A stretch of 64,000 bases of DNA, from contig CAVSMC010000012.1 in NCBI GenBank assembly GCA_963728935.1, positions 124,001-188,000 of the forward strand, in the 5' to 3' direction. This DNA is from CAVSMC01 sp963728935. GTDB lineage: Bacteria; Pseudomonadota; Gammaproteobacteria; Burkholderiales; Casimicrobiaceae. Under the pieces are notes generated by a model. The model saw only the letters and a program-made list of their open reading frames with translations. It was not told where the DNA came from and ran no database searches. This document shows, piece by piece, positions 8,945 to 19,059 of the stretch (the first letter of the stretch is position 1; every line of letters starts with the position of its first letter). Both the position numbers and the translations under genes were made by a program.

Positions 8945-10021
8945 ATGGCCGGCGCGCCGCCTCCGCTCGCGAGCGTCATCGTGCGCAGCATGGACCCGCC
9001 GACGCTCGCACGCGCGCTCGACTCGGTCGCGATGCAGGATTATCCGGCGATCGAGGTCGTGCTCGTTGCCGCGTGCGGGCCCTCGCACCGGCCGGTCGCC
9101 GCCGAGCGCTATCCGTTCCGGCTGACGTTCGTCGGGTCGGACGTGCCGCTTGCTCGCCCGCTCGCCGCGAACGCGGGCCTCGACGCGAGCCACGGTGCGC
9201 TGTTGACGTTCCTCGACCACGACGACGAGTTCCTGCAGGGTCACCTGTCGGGGCTCGCAGCAGCGCTCGACTCGCGTCCCGATTGCGGCGCCGCGTACTG
9301 CAAGTTCCAGGTCTACGAGGCGGGCACGAACTTCGTCACCGTCGGACGCCCGTTCAACAGGCTCGCGCTGCACGAGAAGTCTTACATCCACCATTCGGCG
9401 TTGTTGTTCCGCCGCGAGCTGCTGGCGACCGGCGTGCGCTACGACGCCGCGCTCGACATTCACGACGACTGGGACTTCGTGCTGCAGCTTTCGGAGAAGG
9501 CTCGGTTCCGGTTCGTCGACCAGACGACGTTCCGCTGGCATTCCGACATCGGTACGTCCGGCGGCGGCGGTGTCGGCAACTTCGATCCCGTCAAGTACAC
9601 GACACAGCGTAACTACGTCCGTGACAAGTGGGCGAGCGTATTTCACCGGCACGTCGAGCGGTACAACGCGAACATCGAGCGCGGGATGGTGGCGGCGCAG
9701 AGCGGTGCGCTCGACGAGGCCGAGCGGCATTTGAACGAGGCGCTCGCTGACGTCGATGACGATCCCGACGTTCTCAACGCGATGGGGATGATCGCGTACC
9801 AGCGCAGACGGTTCGGCGCCGCCCAGGCGTTCGTGCGCCGCGCGCTCGGAAGCCGCGATGGCGACGCGCGGCTGTGGTTCAACTACGGGCTTGCCAGCGC
9901 GGCCGCGGGCGGCGCGATCGAGGCGCGAAGCGCGTTCGAGCGCGTGCTCGCGCTCGAGCCCGGACACGGCGGCGCGACGCAATGGCTCGCGAAGCTCACA
10001 TCCCGACCGCTGACGGGATGA
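8945..10021 (+). CDS. Family 2 glycosyltransferase fused to TPR repeats
   Basis: A 358-residue protein. Residues about 8-200 form a GT-A glycosyltransferase domain: ASVIVRSMDPPTLARALDSV at the start, a DHDDE segment in the place of the DXD metal site near residue 96, and a late DIHDDWDFVLQL block. Residues about 240-355 hold three TPR-like helical repeats (ALDEAERHLNEALADVDDDP, YQRRRFGAAQAFVRRAL, ARSAFERVLALEPGHG). No signal peptide or membrane helix was seen, so it is probably cytosolic. The sugar and acceptor are unknown. It stands between adk and the PPi-phosphofructokinase on the same strand. Confidence 0.85.
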   Translation: MAGAPPPLASVIVRSMDPPTLARALDSVAMQDYPAIEVVLVAACGPSHRPVAAERYPFRLTFVGSDVPLARPLAANAGLDASHGALLTFLDHDDEFLQGHLSGLAAALDSRPDCGAAYCKFQVYEAGTNFVTVGRPFNRLALHEKSYIHHSALLFRRELLATGVRYDAALDIHDDWDFVLQLSEKARFRFVDQTTFRWHSDIGTSGGGGVGNFDPVKYTTQRNYVRDKWASVFHRHVERYNANIERGMVAAQSGALDEAERHLNEALADVDDDPDVLNAMGMIAYQRRRFGAAQAFVRRALGSRDGDARLWFNYGLASAAAGGAIEARSAFERVLALEPGHGGATQWLAKLTSRPLTG

Positions 10022-10069
10022 TCGCCGCGCAACTTCGATCCTCAATCACGCACGAGTGTCATCACCGCC

Positions 10070-11341
10070 ATGAAAAAGACCCCTCCTCGCAACGCGTTTT
10101 ACGCCCAATCAGGCGGCGTCACCGCCGTCATCAACGCGAGCGCAGCCGGCGTGATCCTCACCGCTCGGCGCAACCGGTCGCGCATCGGCAAGGTATACGC
10201 CGGTCGCAACGGCATCATCGGTGCACTGACCGAAGACCTGATCGACACGAGCAAGGAGCCGGTGCGCGCGATCTACGCGCTCAAGCACACGCCGGCGGGC
10301 GCATTCGGCTCGTGCCGCTACAAGTTGAAGGGACTCGACGAGGACCGCGTGCAATACGAGCGGCTGCTCGAAGTGTTCCGCGCGCACGACATCGGCTACT
10401 TCTTCTACAACGGCGGCAACGACTCGGCCGACACGTGCCTAAAGGTGTCGCAGATGGCCGAGCGCACGGGCTACCCGCTGATCGCCGTGCACGTGCCGAA
10501 GACCGTCGACAACGACCTTCCGATCACCGACAACTGCCCGGGCTTCGGCTCGGTGGCGAAATACGTCGCGACGTCGATGCGCGAGGCGGCGTTCGATGTC
10601 GCGTCGATGGCGAAGACGTCGACCAAGGTGTTCGTGCTCGAAGTGATGGGACGCCACGCCGGCTGGATCACCGCAGCCGTCGGCATGGCCGACGACGCGA
10701 ACACGCCGATTCCGCTGGTGCTGCTCTTCCCCGAGATTCCGTTCGACGAAGAGAGGTTCCTCGCGGCCGTCGATGCGAAGACGAAGGAGTTCGGCTATTG
10801 CTGTGTCGGCGTTTCGGAAGGACTGTCGAACGCCGAAGGCAAGCTCCTCGCCGAAGCGGGGACGCGCGATGCGTTCGGCCACGCGCAATTGGGCGGCGTC
10901 GGGCCGCTGATCGCGTCGATCGTCAAGGACAAGCTCAAGCAGAAATACCATTGGGCGGTCGCCGATTACCTGCAGCGCGCCGCGCGGCATCTCGCGTCGA
11001 AGACCGATCTCGACCACAGCTATGCGGTCGGCAAGGCGGCGGTCGAAATGGCGCTCGCCGGACGCAACGCGGTTATGCCGGCGATCACGCGCGTGTCCGA
11101 CAAGCCCTATCGGTGGAAGATCACCGAGGCGCCGCTCGACAAGGTGGCGAACGTCGAGAAGATGCTGCCGCGCGATTTCATCACGAGCGACGGATACGGC
11201 ATCACCGCCAAGGCGCGCGCGTATCTCGCGCCGCTGATCAAGGGCGAGGCGCCTCCGCCCTTCAAGGATGGGCTGCCGCAGTACGTGCGCTTGAAGAACG
11301 CGGCGGTCGAGAGGAAGCTCGCGACGGAGTTCAAGATCTGA
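10070..11341 (+). CDS. pfp: Diphosphate-fructose-6-phosphate 1-phosphotransferase (PPi-dependent PFK)
   Basis: A 423-residue PFKA-fold enzyme that phosphorylates fructose 6-phosphate reversibly with pyrophosphate. SGGVTAVINA near the N-terminus and PKTVDNDLPITD near residue 143 are the family motifs; the PKT(V/I)DND form marks PPi-linked enzymes. The phosphoryl-donor motif reads YNGGNDSADT near residue 119, with Asn-Asp where ATP enzymes have Asp-Gly, also consistent with PPi use. The MGRHAGWITAA block follows. A H+-pumping pyrophosphatase gene lies 0.8 kb downstream, pointing to PPi-centred carbon metabolism. Followed by a long inverted repeat. Confidence 0.92.
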   Translation: MKKTPPRNAFYAQSGGVTAVINASAAGVILTARRNRSRIGKVYAGRNGIIGALTEDLIDTSKEPVRAIYALKHTPAGAFGSCRYKLKGLDEDRVQYERLLEVFRAHDIGYFFYNGGNDSADTCLKVSQMAERTGYPLIAVHVPKTVDNDLPITDNCPGFGSVAKYVATSMREAAFDVASMAKTSTKVFVLEVMGRHAGWITAAVGMADDANTPIPLVLLFPEIPFDEERFLAAVDAKTKEFGYCCVGVSEGLSNAEGKLLAEAGTRDAFGHAQLGGVGPLIASIVKDKLKQKYHWAVADYLQRAARHLASKTDLDHSYAVGKAAVEMALAGRNAVMPAITRVSDKPYRWKITEAPLDKVANVEKMLPRDFITSDGYGITAKARAYLAPLIKGEAPPPFKDGLPQYVRLKNAAVERKLATEFKI

Positions 11342-11343
11342 CC

Positions 11344-11416
11344 GTCGTTCCCGCGAACGCGGGAACCCAGCGTCTTGCGACGAAAGCCACTGGGTCCCCG
11401 CGTTCGCGGGGACGAC
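11344..11416. repeat. Composite palindromic intergenic repeat
   Basis: Two 27-base arms (11344-11370 and 11390-11416) are inverted copies of each other with two mismatches, separated by 19 bases. Each arm is itself palindromic around CCCGCGAACGCGGG or CCCGCGTTCGCGGG. Such elements are dispersed in many proteobacterial genomes. It starts two bases after the pfp stop, so it may also end or stabilise that transcript. No second copy was found in this window. Confidence 0.8.
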
Positions 11417-11434
11417 GAATCGCACGAGGACATC

Positions 11435-12034
11435 ATGAGCAAGACGATCGACTACTATTTCGCGCCGGTTTCGCCGTGGTCGTATTTCGGACACGACCGC
11501 TTGGTCGCGCTCGCCGGCGAACACGGCGCGCAAGTCAATCCGATGCCGGTCGATCTGGGCCGCATCTTTCCGGTCTCCGGCGGCTTGCCGCTCGCGAAGC
11601 GCGCGCCGCAGCGACAGGCGTACCGGCTGGTCGAGCTCGCGCGATGGCGCGATTTCCTCGGCACGCCGTTCAATGCGCAGCCGAAATACGCGGCGTCGGG
11701 CGGCGATCTCGCGTCGAAATGGATCATCGCCGCGAACGCCCTCGGCACGCGCGCGGCGCTCGCTCTCGCCGGCGCGATCATGCGCGCGCGCTGGGCAGAC
11801 GAGCGCGATATCGCCGATGCCGCAACGCTTGCCGACATCGCGCGCTCGCTCGCGCTGCACGCCGAGGCGCTCGCCGCCGGCGCTGCCGACGCGGCAACCG
11901 GCGCGCAGTACGACGCGCATACGCAGCAGGCGATCGATGCGCAGGTCTTCGGGGTGCCGTGGTACGTCTATCGCGGGCAGCCGTTCTGGGGACAGGACCG
12001 GCTCGACTTCTTGGACCGCGAACTGGCAAAATAG
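11435..12034 (+). CDS. 2-hydroxychromene-2-carboxylate isomerase-like DsbA-family protein
   Basis: A 199-residue thioredoxin-fold protein of the HCCA isomerase/kappa-class GST group, beginning MSKTIDYYFAPVSPWSYFGH. The SPWSYFGH segment replaces the CxxC of true DsbA and carries the catalytic serine of HCCA isomerases; the C-terminal VFGVPWYVYRGQPFWGQDRL is also diagnostic. In degradation of naphthalene-like compounds this family isomerises with glutathione, but members outside such clusters have unknown substrates, and no aromatic-degradation genes are nearby. The frame is open further upstream into the repeat; the ATG at 11435 is where homology begins. Confidence 0.85.
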   Translation: MSKTIDYYFAPVSPWSYFGHDRLVALAGEHGAQVNPMPVDLGRIFPVSGGLPLAKRAPQRQAYRLVELARWRDFLGTPFNAQPKYAASGGDLASKWIIAANALGTRAALALAGAIMRARWADERDIADAATLADIARSLALHAEALAAGAADAATGAQYDAHTQQAIDAQVFGVPWYVYRGQPFWGQDRLDFLDRELAK

Positions 12035-12178
12035 CGCGTTTTTCCGGCACGCGGGCCGCCCGAGCGGACGCGCGCTGAACGACGCGGGCGGCGCGAGCAA
12101 CGGCTCGCTGGGCACGAAGGCCGCACCAAAGGCCAAGGCCCGTCCCGCCCTCATTAAAAGCCACTGGGAGAGTCGCGC

Positions 12179-14356
<2,178 letters not shown>

Positions 14357-14374
14357 GACGCTCGCAAGCAAACG

Positions 14375-14402
14375 AAGGGCCGACTTCGCGCCGGCCCTTT
14401 TT
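14375..14402 (+). terminator. Rho-independent terminator after hppA
   Basis: Perfect stem AAGGGCCG / CGGCCCTT (14375-14382 and 14392-14399) with a 9-base loop, running into five T. It lies 19 bases after the hppA stop. Confidence 0.85.
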
Positions 14403-14522
14403 CGATGTCCCCGGTCGTCTGCGCGCGTCCGCGCCGCTACACTTACACGTTAGTGCGACGCCGATCCGTGCGCTGACGCGGCCCAGCGGTTCGCTCTTCC
14501 GAGCAAGGTCGAAGGATTGCCG

Positions 14523-15677
14523 GTGCTGGAAAACGCCCGTCCGTCGTGGATGACCGAAGAGCATGAGCTGCTCGCGGCGATGGCGCGCCGGTTCACCGAC
14601 GAACAGATCATTCCCAACGACGAGCGCTGGCGCAAGCAGCACCGGGTCGACCAGGAAACATGGCAGAAGGCGGGTGAGCTCGGCCTCCTTTGCACCGACG
14701 TGCCGGAAGCCTACGGCGGAATCGGCGGCGACTTCGGCCACGACGCGGTGATCTACCGCGAGCTTTCGCGCGCGGTCGAGTTCGGATTCACCGGCGGGCG
14801 CGCCGTCCACGCAATCGTCGCGCACTACATCCTGAACTGCGGCACCGACGCGCAGAAGCGGCGTTGGCTGCCCCGCATGGCGCGCGGCGAGGCGATCGGC
14901 GCGATTGCAATGACCGAGCCCAATGCGGGCTCCGACCTCAAAGGCGTTCGCACGCGCGCCGAGCGGCGCGGCGACGCGTACATCGTGAACGGCTCGAAGA
15001 CATTCATCTCGAACGCGCTCAACATGGGCGTGCTGCTGCTCGTCGCGAAGACCGATCGCGACGCCGGCTCGAAAGGCATCTCGCTGTTGTTGATGGATCC
15101 GCACCGCACGCCCGGCTTTTCGGTCGGGCGCGTGCTCGACAAGATCGGCATGCCGTCGCAGGACACGTGCGAGCTGTTCTTCCAGGACTGCGAGGTTCCC
15201 GCAGGAGGCCTGCTCGGCGGCACCGAAGGCCGCGGCATGTATCAGATGATGGCGGAGCTGCCGTACGAGCGCGCGATCATCGGCTACATCGCCAGTTGTT
15301 ACATGACGCGTGCGGTCGAGCTCACCATCGCCTACACCAAGGAACGCAGGGCGTTTGGCCAGGCGATCTTCGATTTCCAGAACAGCCGTTTCACGCTCGC
15401 CGAGGTCGCCACGAAGGCGACGGTTGCGCGCGTGTTCAGCGATTTCATCGTGGGCGAACGGATTGCGGGCAGACTCGATTCCGCGACCGCATCGATGGCG
15501 AAATGGTGGAACACGGACATGCTCGACGATGTCGTCGACGAATGCCTGCAACTGTTCGGCGGTGCGGGTTACATGAACGAGTATCCGATCGCGCGCCTTT
15601 ATGCCGATGCGCGCGTGATGCGCATCTTCGGCGGCGCCAACGAGATCATGAAAGAGCTGATTTCGCGCTCGCTCTGA
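14523..15677 (+). CDS. Acyl-CoA dehydrogenase
   Basis: A protein of about 384 residues of the FAD-dependent acyl-CoA dehydrogenase family, which oxidises acyl-CoA at the alpha-beta bond and passes electrons to ETF. Motifs: AIAMTEPNAGSDLKG (FAD/substrate loop), the NGSKTFISNA block, ERRAFGQAIFDFQ, and the C-terminal LQLFGGAGYMNEYP and RIFGGANEIMKELI. I chose the GTG at 14523 because an AAGGA at 14512-14516 is properly spaced for it; a TTG at 14519-2 (14517) is also possible. A CoA-transferase gene follows after 28 bases, suggesting a shared pathway for some acyl-CoA. Confidence 0.92.
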   Translation: MLENARPSWMTEEHELLAAMARRFTDEQIIPNDERWRKQHRVDQETWQKAGELGLLCTDVPEAYGGIGGDFGHDAVIYRELSRAVEFGFTGGRAVHAIVAHYILNCGTDAQKRRWLPRMARGEAIGAIAMTEPNAGSDLKGVRTRAERRGDAYIVNGSKTFISNALNMGVLLLVAKTDRDAGSKGISLLLMDPHRTPGFSVGRVLDKIGMPSQDTCELFFQDCEVPAGGLLGGTEGRGMYQMMAELPYERAIIGYIASCYMTRAVELTIAYTKERRAFGQAIFDFQNSRFTLAEVATKATVARVFSDFIVGERIAGRLDSATASMAKWWNTDMLDDVVDECLQLFGGAGYMNEYPIARLYADARVMRIFGGANEIMKELISRSL

Positions 15678-15705
15678 CGCGTCGAGCTCACGCTGGAGGA
15701 TCGCA

Positions 15706-16845
15706 ATGGGCCGCCCGCTGCAAGGCGTTCGCGTGGTCGAAATCGCTGGCCTCGGTCCTGGGCCGTTCTGTGGCATGCTGCTCGCCGATCTGGGCGCCGA
15801 GGTCGTGCTGGTCGATCGCGTAGAGGCGGGCAACGCGTCTACCGATCTCGGTGCCGCTGCGATCTTCAACCGCGGCAAGCGCTCGATCGCGATCGATCTC
15901 AAGAAGCCTCGCGGAACGCAAGCCGTGCTGCGGCTGATCGAGCGCGCCGACGCGTTGATCGAAGGAATGCGTCCCGGCGTGATGGAGCGCCTTGGCCTCG
16001 CGCCGGAGGTCTGCCTTGCGCGCAATCCGCGCCTCGTCTACGGCCGGATGACGGGCTGGGGGCAAAGCGGACCGCTTGCACAGGCCGCCGGTCATGACAA
16101 CAACTACATCGCGCTCTGCGGCGCGTTGTGGTACGCGGGCCACGGCGGCGAGCCGCCAGTCGCTCCGCCGACACTCGTCGGCGATCTCGGCGGCGGCGCG
16201 ATGTACCTCGCCGTTGGACTGCTGGCAGGCATCCTTCAGGCGCGCGCGAACGGCAAGGGCACGGTCGTCGACGCGGCAATTGTCGATGGCGCCGCGCATC
16301 TGATGAACCTTTTGCTCGCGTTCAAGGCGGTCGGGCAGTTCGCCACCGAGCGCGGCAAGAGTCTGCTCGACGGTCCGCACTGGTTTTCGACGTATCGATG
16401 CGCCGACGGCAAGTTCATCACCGTTGGCGCGCTCGAGCCGCAGTTCTACGCGCTGCTGCTGCGAAAGCTCGCTCTTGCCGACGATCCCGCATTCGCCGAC
16501 GGGTACGACGCCAAGCGCTGGCCCGAATCGAAGCGCCGATTCGAGGCGCTGTTCGCGACGCGCTCGCGCGACGCGTGGTGTGAGCTGCTCGAAGGCAGCG
16601 ACGCCTGCTTCGCGCCGGTGCTCACTCCCGACGAAGCCGCGCGCCATCCTCACAACGTCGCTCGCGCCATCTTCAGCGAACGCGATGGAATACTTCAGGC
16701 CGGTCCGGCGCCGCGTTTCGGCGCCGAGCGTGCAGTTCCGGGATCGGTCCCGGCGCGTGGCGAGCATACGGACGACATCCTGCGATCGGTGGATTATTCG
16801 GACGGCGACATCGCCGAGTTGCGCGCGGCGGGTGTGGTGCGCTAG
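15706..16845 (+). CDS. CaiB/BaiF family CoA-transferase (alpha-methylacyl-CoA racemase-like)
   Basis: A 379-residue class III CoA-transferase family protein. N-terminus GVRVVEIAGLGPGPFCGMLLADLGAEV, then RGKRSIAIDLK, RMTGWGQ and VVDAAIVDGAAHLMN are family signatures. The length and the GPGPFCGMLLADLGAEV-type opening are closer to alpha-methylacyl-CoA racemase than to CaiB or Frc, so racemisation of 2-methyl-branched acyl-CoAs is a plausible role. A good ribosome-binding site (GGAGG) precedes ATG 15706. It probably forms an operon with the acyl-CoA dehydrogenase before it. Confidence 0.9.
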   Translation: MGRPLQGVRVVEIAGLGPGPFCGMLLADLGAEVVLVDRVEAGNASTDLGAAAIFNRGKRSIAIDLKKPRGTQAVLRLIERADALIEGMRPGVMERLGLAPEVCLARNPRLVYGRMTGWGQSGPLAQAAGHDNNYIALCGALWYAGHGGEPPVAPPTLVGDLGGGAMYLAVGLLAGILQARANGKGTVVDAAIVDGAAHLMNLLLAFKAVGQFATERGKSLLDGPHWFSTYRCADGKFITVGALEPQFYALLLRKLALADDPAFADGYDAKRWPESKRRFEALFATRSRDAWCELLEGSDACFAPVLTPDEAARHPHNVARAIFSERDGILQAGPAPRFGAERAVPGSVPARGEHTDDILRSVDYSDGDIAELRAAGVVR

Positions 16846-16860
16846 AGCAAGGGGGTTTCC

Positions 16861-19059
16861 ATGGCCGTTCGAGCAGCGTCGCTCGCCGCGTGCGCGCTTT
16901 CGGCGTTGCTGTCGTTACATGCGCTCGAGACCGAGGCGCGGCCGAAGGTCTGTCTCGTCCTCTCCGGCGGCGGCGCGCGGGGCGCCGCGCACATCGGCGT
17001 GCTCGAAGTGCTCGAGCAGATGCGCGTGCCGGTCGATTGCATCACCGGCACGAGCATGGGCGCGCTCGTCGGCGGCGCGTACGCGAGTGGCATGACGACC
17101 GCCGAAATGCAGACGATGGTCTCGGGCATGTCGACGTCGCTGCTGTTCAAGGAAAAGCCGCCGCGGCAGGACCAGTCGATTCGCCGCAAGCTCGACGACC
17201 GCTCGATTCTGTTCGGGCTCGAGGTCGGCTTGAGCGACGAAGCCGAGCTGCTGCTGCAGAAAGGCGTCGTGACCGGCGTCCAGCTCGAGACCGTGCTGAG
17301 ACGGATCGCCAAGGTCCAGGGCTACCGGAAGTTCGACGATCTGCCGATCCCGTATCGCGCGGTCGCGACCGATCTCGTCACGGGCAAGCCGGTCGTGTTC
17401 TCGGACGGAGAGCTGCCGAACGTGATGCGAGCGAGCATGTCGGTTCCGGGCGTCATCGCGCCGGCCGAGATCGACCGGCGGCTGTTGGTCGACGGCGGCC
17501 TCACGAACAATCTGCCGGTCGACGTCGCGCGCGCGATGGGCGCCGAAGTCATCATCGCGGTCAATCTTGGAACGCCGCTGCTCAAGCGCGATGAGATTCA
17601 CTCGCTGATCGGCGTCACGTCGCAGATGATCAATATCCTGACCGAGCAGAACGTGCAGGCGTCGCTCGCGTCGCTCAAGCCGACCGACGTCCTGATCGAA
17701 CCGGAGCTCGGCGACTTCTCGGCGGGCGATTTCGACGTGCTGCCCAAAGCGATACCGAGCGGAGCGGCTGCCGCGCGCAAGGCGGCGGAAAGGCTCGCGG
17801 CGTTGGCCGTTCCGGCCGACGTGTTCGCCGTATGGGCGGCGCGCCGGCAGGCCGCTCAGCCGCCGGAGGGCGGACCCGTCGCGGAAATCCGCTTCAGGCC
17901 GATGCAGCGCGTGAATGCCGACACGGTGAAGGAGCTGCTCGACACGAAGCCGAATGTGCCGATCGACCAGGATACGCTCGACCGCGACATGCGGCGGCTC
18001 TTCGGTACCGGCGACTTCGAGCACGTCAGCTACCGGATTGTCGAAGAAGCCGGGCGGCGCGTGCTCGACATCGATGCCGTCGAGAAGTCGTGGGGCCCGA
18101 ACTACCTGCGCTTCGGCCTCGGCCTCGGGTCGGACTTGCAGGGCGACTCGTTCTTCAACATCGCCGCGAGCTATCGGCGCACATGGGTCAACCGGCTGGG
18201 CGCCGAGTGGCGGACCGACGCACAGATCGGTCGCACGAGTCGGCTTGCGACCGAGTTCTATCAGCCGCTCGAGACGCGGCGCTTCTTCTTCATCGCACCG
18301 CGCGCCGAGGCCGAGCGACGCACGCTCGACGTCTTCCAGGGCTCGCAGCGGGTCGCGCGCTTCGACATTCGCACCGTGAATGCGGGGCTCGACTTCGGCA
18401 CCGAGCTCACCAAGTACGGCGAAACGCGCATCGGCGTTGTCGGAGGAAAGCTCTGGGCGGGTCTCGACACCGGTCCTCCCGAGCTCGTGCCGTCGGGCAG
18501 CGTGCGCCAGGGCGCGGTCGTGGCACGCGCGACGTTCGATCAGCTCGACAGCGCCAACTTCCCGCGCTCCGGCGTCGCGGCGTCGGCGAACCTGTTCGCG
18601 TCGACCACGGAGCTCGGCGCGGACGACAGCTACAACAAATGGGACGTCGACGCTGCGGGGTCGTATTCGGTCGGGCAGCACACGTTGAGCTTCGGCGCGA
18701 AGGCGGGCGGAAAGATCGGCAGCCAGCCGCTGCCGGTCTACGACCTGTTTCAATGGGGTGGCTTCCTGCAGCAGTCGGGCTATCCCAACGGCGCGCTGCT
18801 GGGCGAGCGATTGACGTTCGGTCGCGCCGTCTATGTTTATCGAATCGCGCAGCAGCGGCTGATCGAGGGCCTGTACGCGGGAATCTCGCTGGAAGCCGGG
18901 CGGATGGATAATCCGCTCGTCCCGGGGAGTCCGACGGGGCTCTTGAGGTCGACCGCCGCGTTCCTTGGTATCGACAGCCCGATCGGTCCCATGTATCTAG
19001 GCATCGGCTGGGCCGCCGACGGCAATCGCAGCGGCTACCTTTATCTGGGGCGACCCTAA
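16861..19059 (+). CDS. Patatin-like phospholipase with POTRA/outer-membrane barrel (type Vd autotransporter-like)
   Basis: A 732-residue secreted protein: signal peptide about residues 1-26, patatin domain about 28-300, a POTRA-like region near 340-410, and a C-terminal beta-barrel of the surface-antigen type ending in a strand with YLGRP. The catalytic dyad is visible: oxyanion loop GGGARG at 37-41, nucleophile S65 in GTSMG, and D211 in DGGLTNN. This order matches PlpD-type (type Vd) autotransporters, which place a lipase outside the outer membrane. The start ATG has a GGGGG stretch just before it. The stop overlaps the next gene's ATG by one base (TAATG). Confidence 0.9.
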   Translation: MAVRAASLAACALSALLSLHALETEARPKVCLVLSGGGARGAAHIGVLEVLEQMRVPVDCITGTSMGALVGGAYASGMTTAEMQTMVSGMSTSLLFKEKPPRQDQSIRRKLDDRSILFGLEVGLSDEAELLLQKGVVTGVQLETVLRRIAKVQGYRKFDDLPIPYRAVATDLVTGKPVVFSDGELPNVMRASMSVPGVIAPAEIDRRLLVDGGLTNNLPVDVARAMGAEVIIAVNLGTPLLKRDEIHSLIGVTSQMINILTEQNVQASLASLKPTDVLIEPELGDFSAGDFDVLPKAIPSGAAAARKAAERLAALAVPADVFAVWAARRQAAQPPEGGPVAEIRFRPMQRVNADTVKELLDTKPNVPIDQDTLDRDMRRLFGTGDFEHVSYRIVEEAGRRVLDIDAVEKSWGPNYLRFGLGLGSDLQGDSFFNIAASYRRTWVNRLGAEWRTDAQIGRTSRLATEFYQPLETRRFFFIAPRAEAERRTLDVFQGSQRVARFDIRTVNAGLDFGTELTKYGETRIGVVGGKLWAGLDTGPPELVPSGSVRQGAVVARATFDQLDSANFPRSGVAASANLFASTTELGADDSYNKWDVDAAGSYSVGQHTLSFGAKAGGKIGSQPLPVYDLFQWGGFLQQSGYPNGALLGERLTFGRAVYVYRIAQQRLIEGLYAGISLEAGRMDNPLVPGSPTGLLRSTAAFLGIDSPIGPMYLGIGWAADGNRSGYLYLGRP

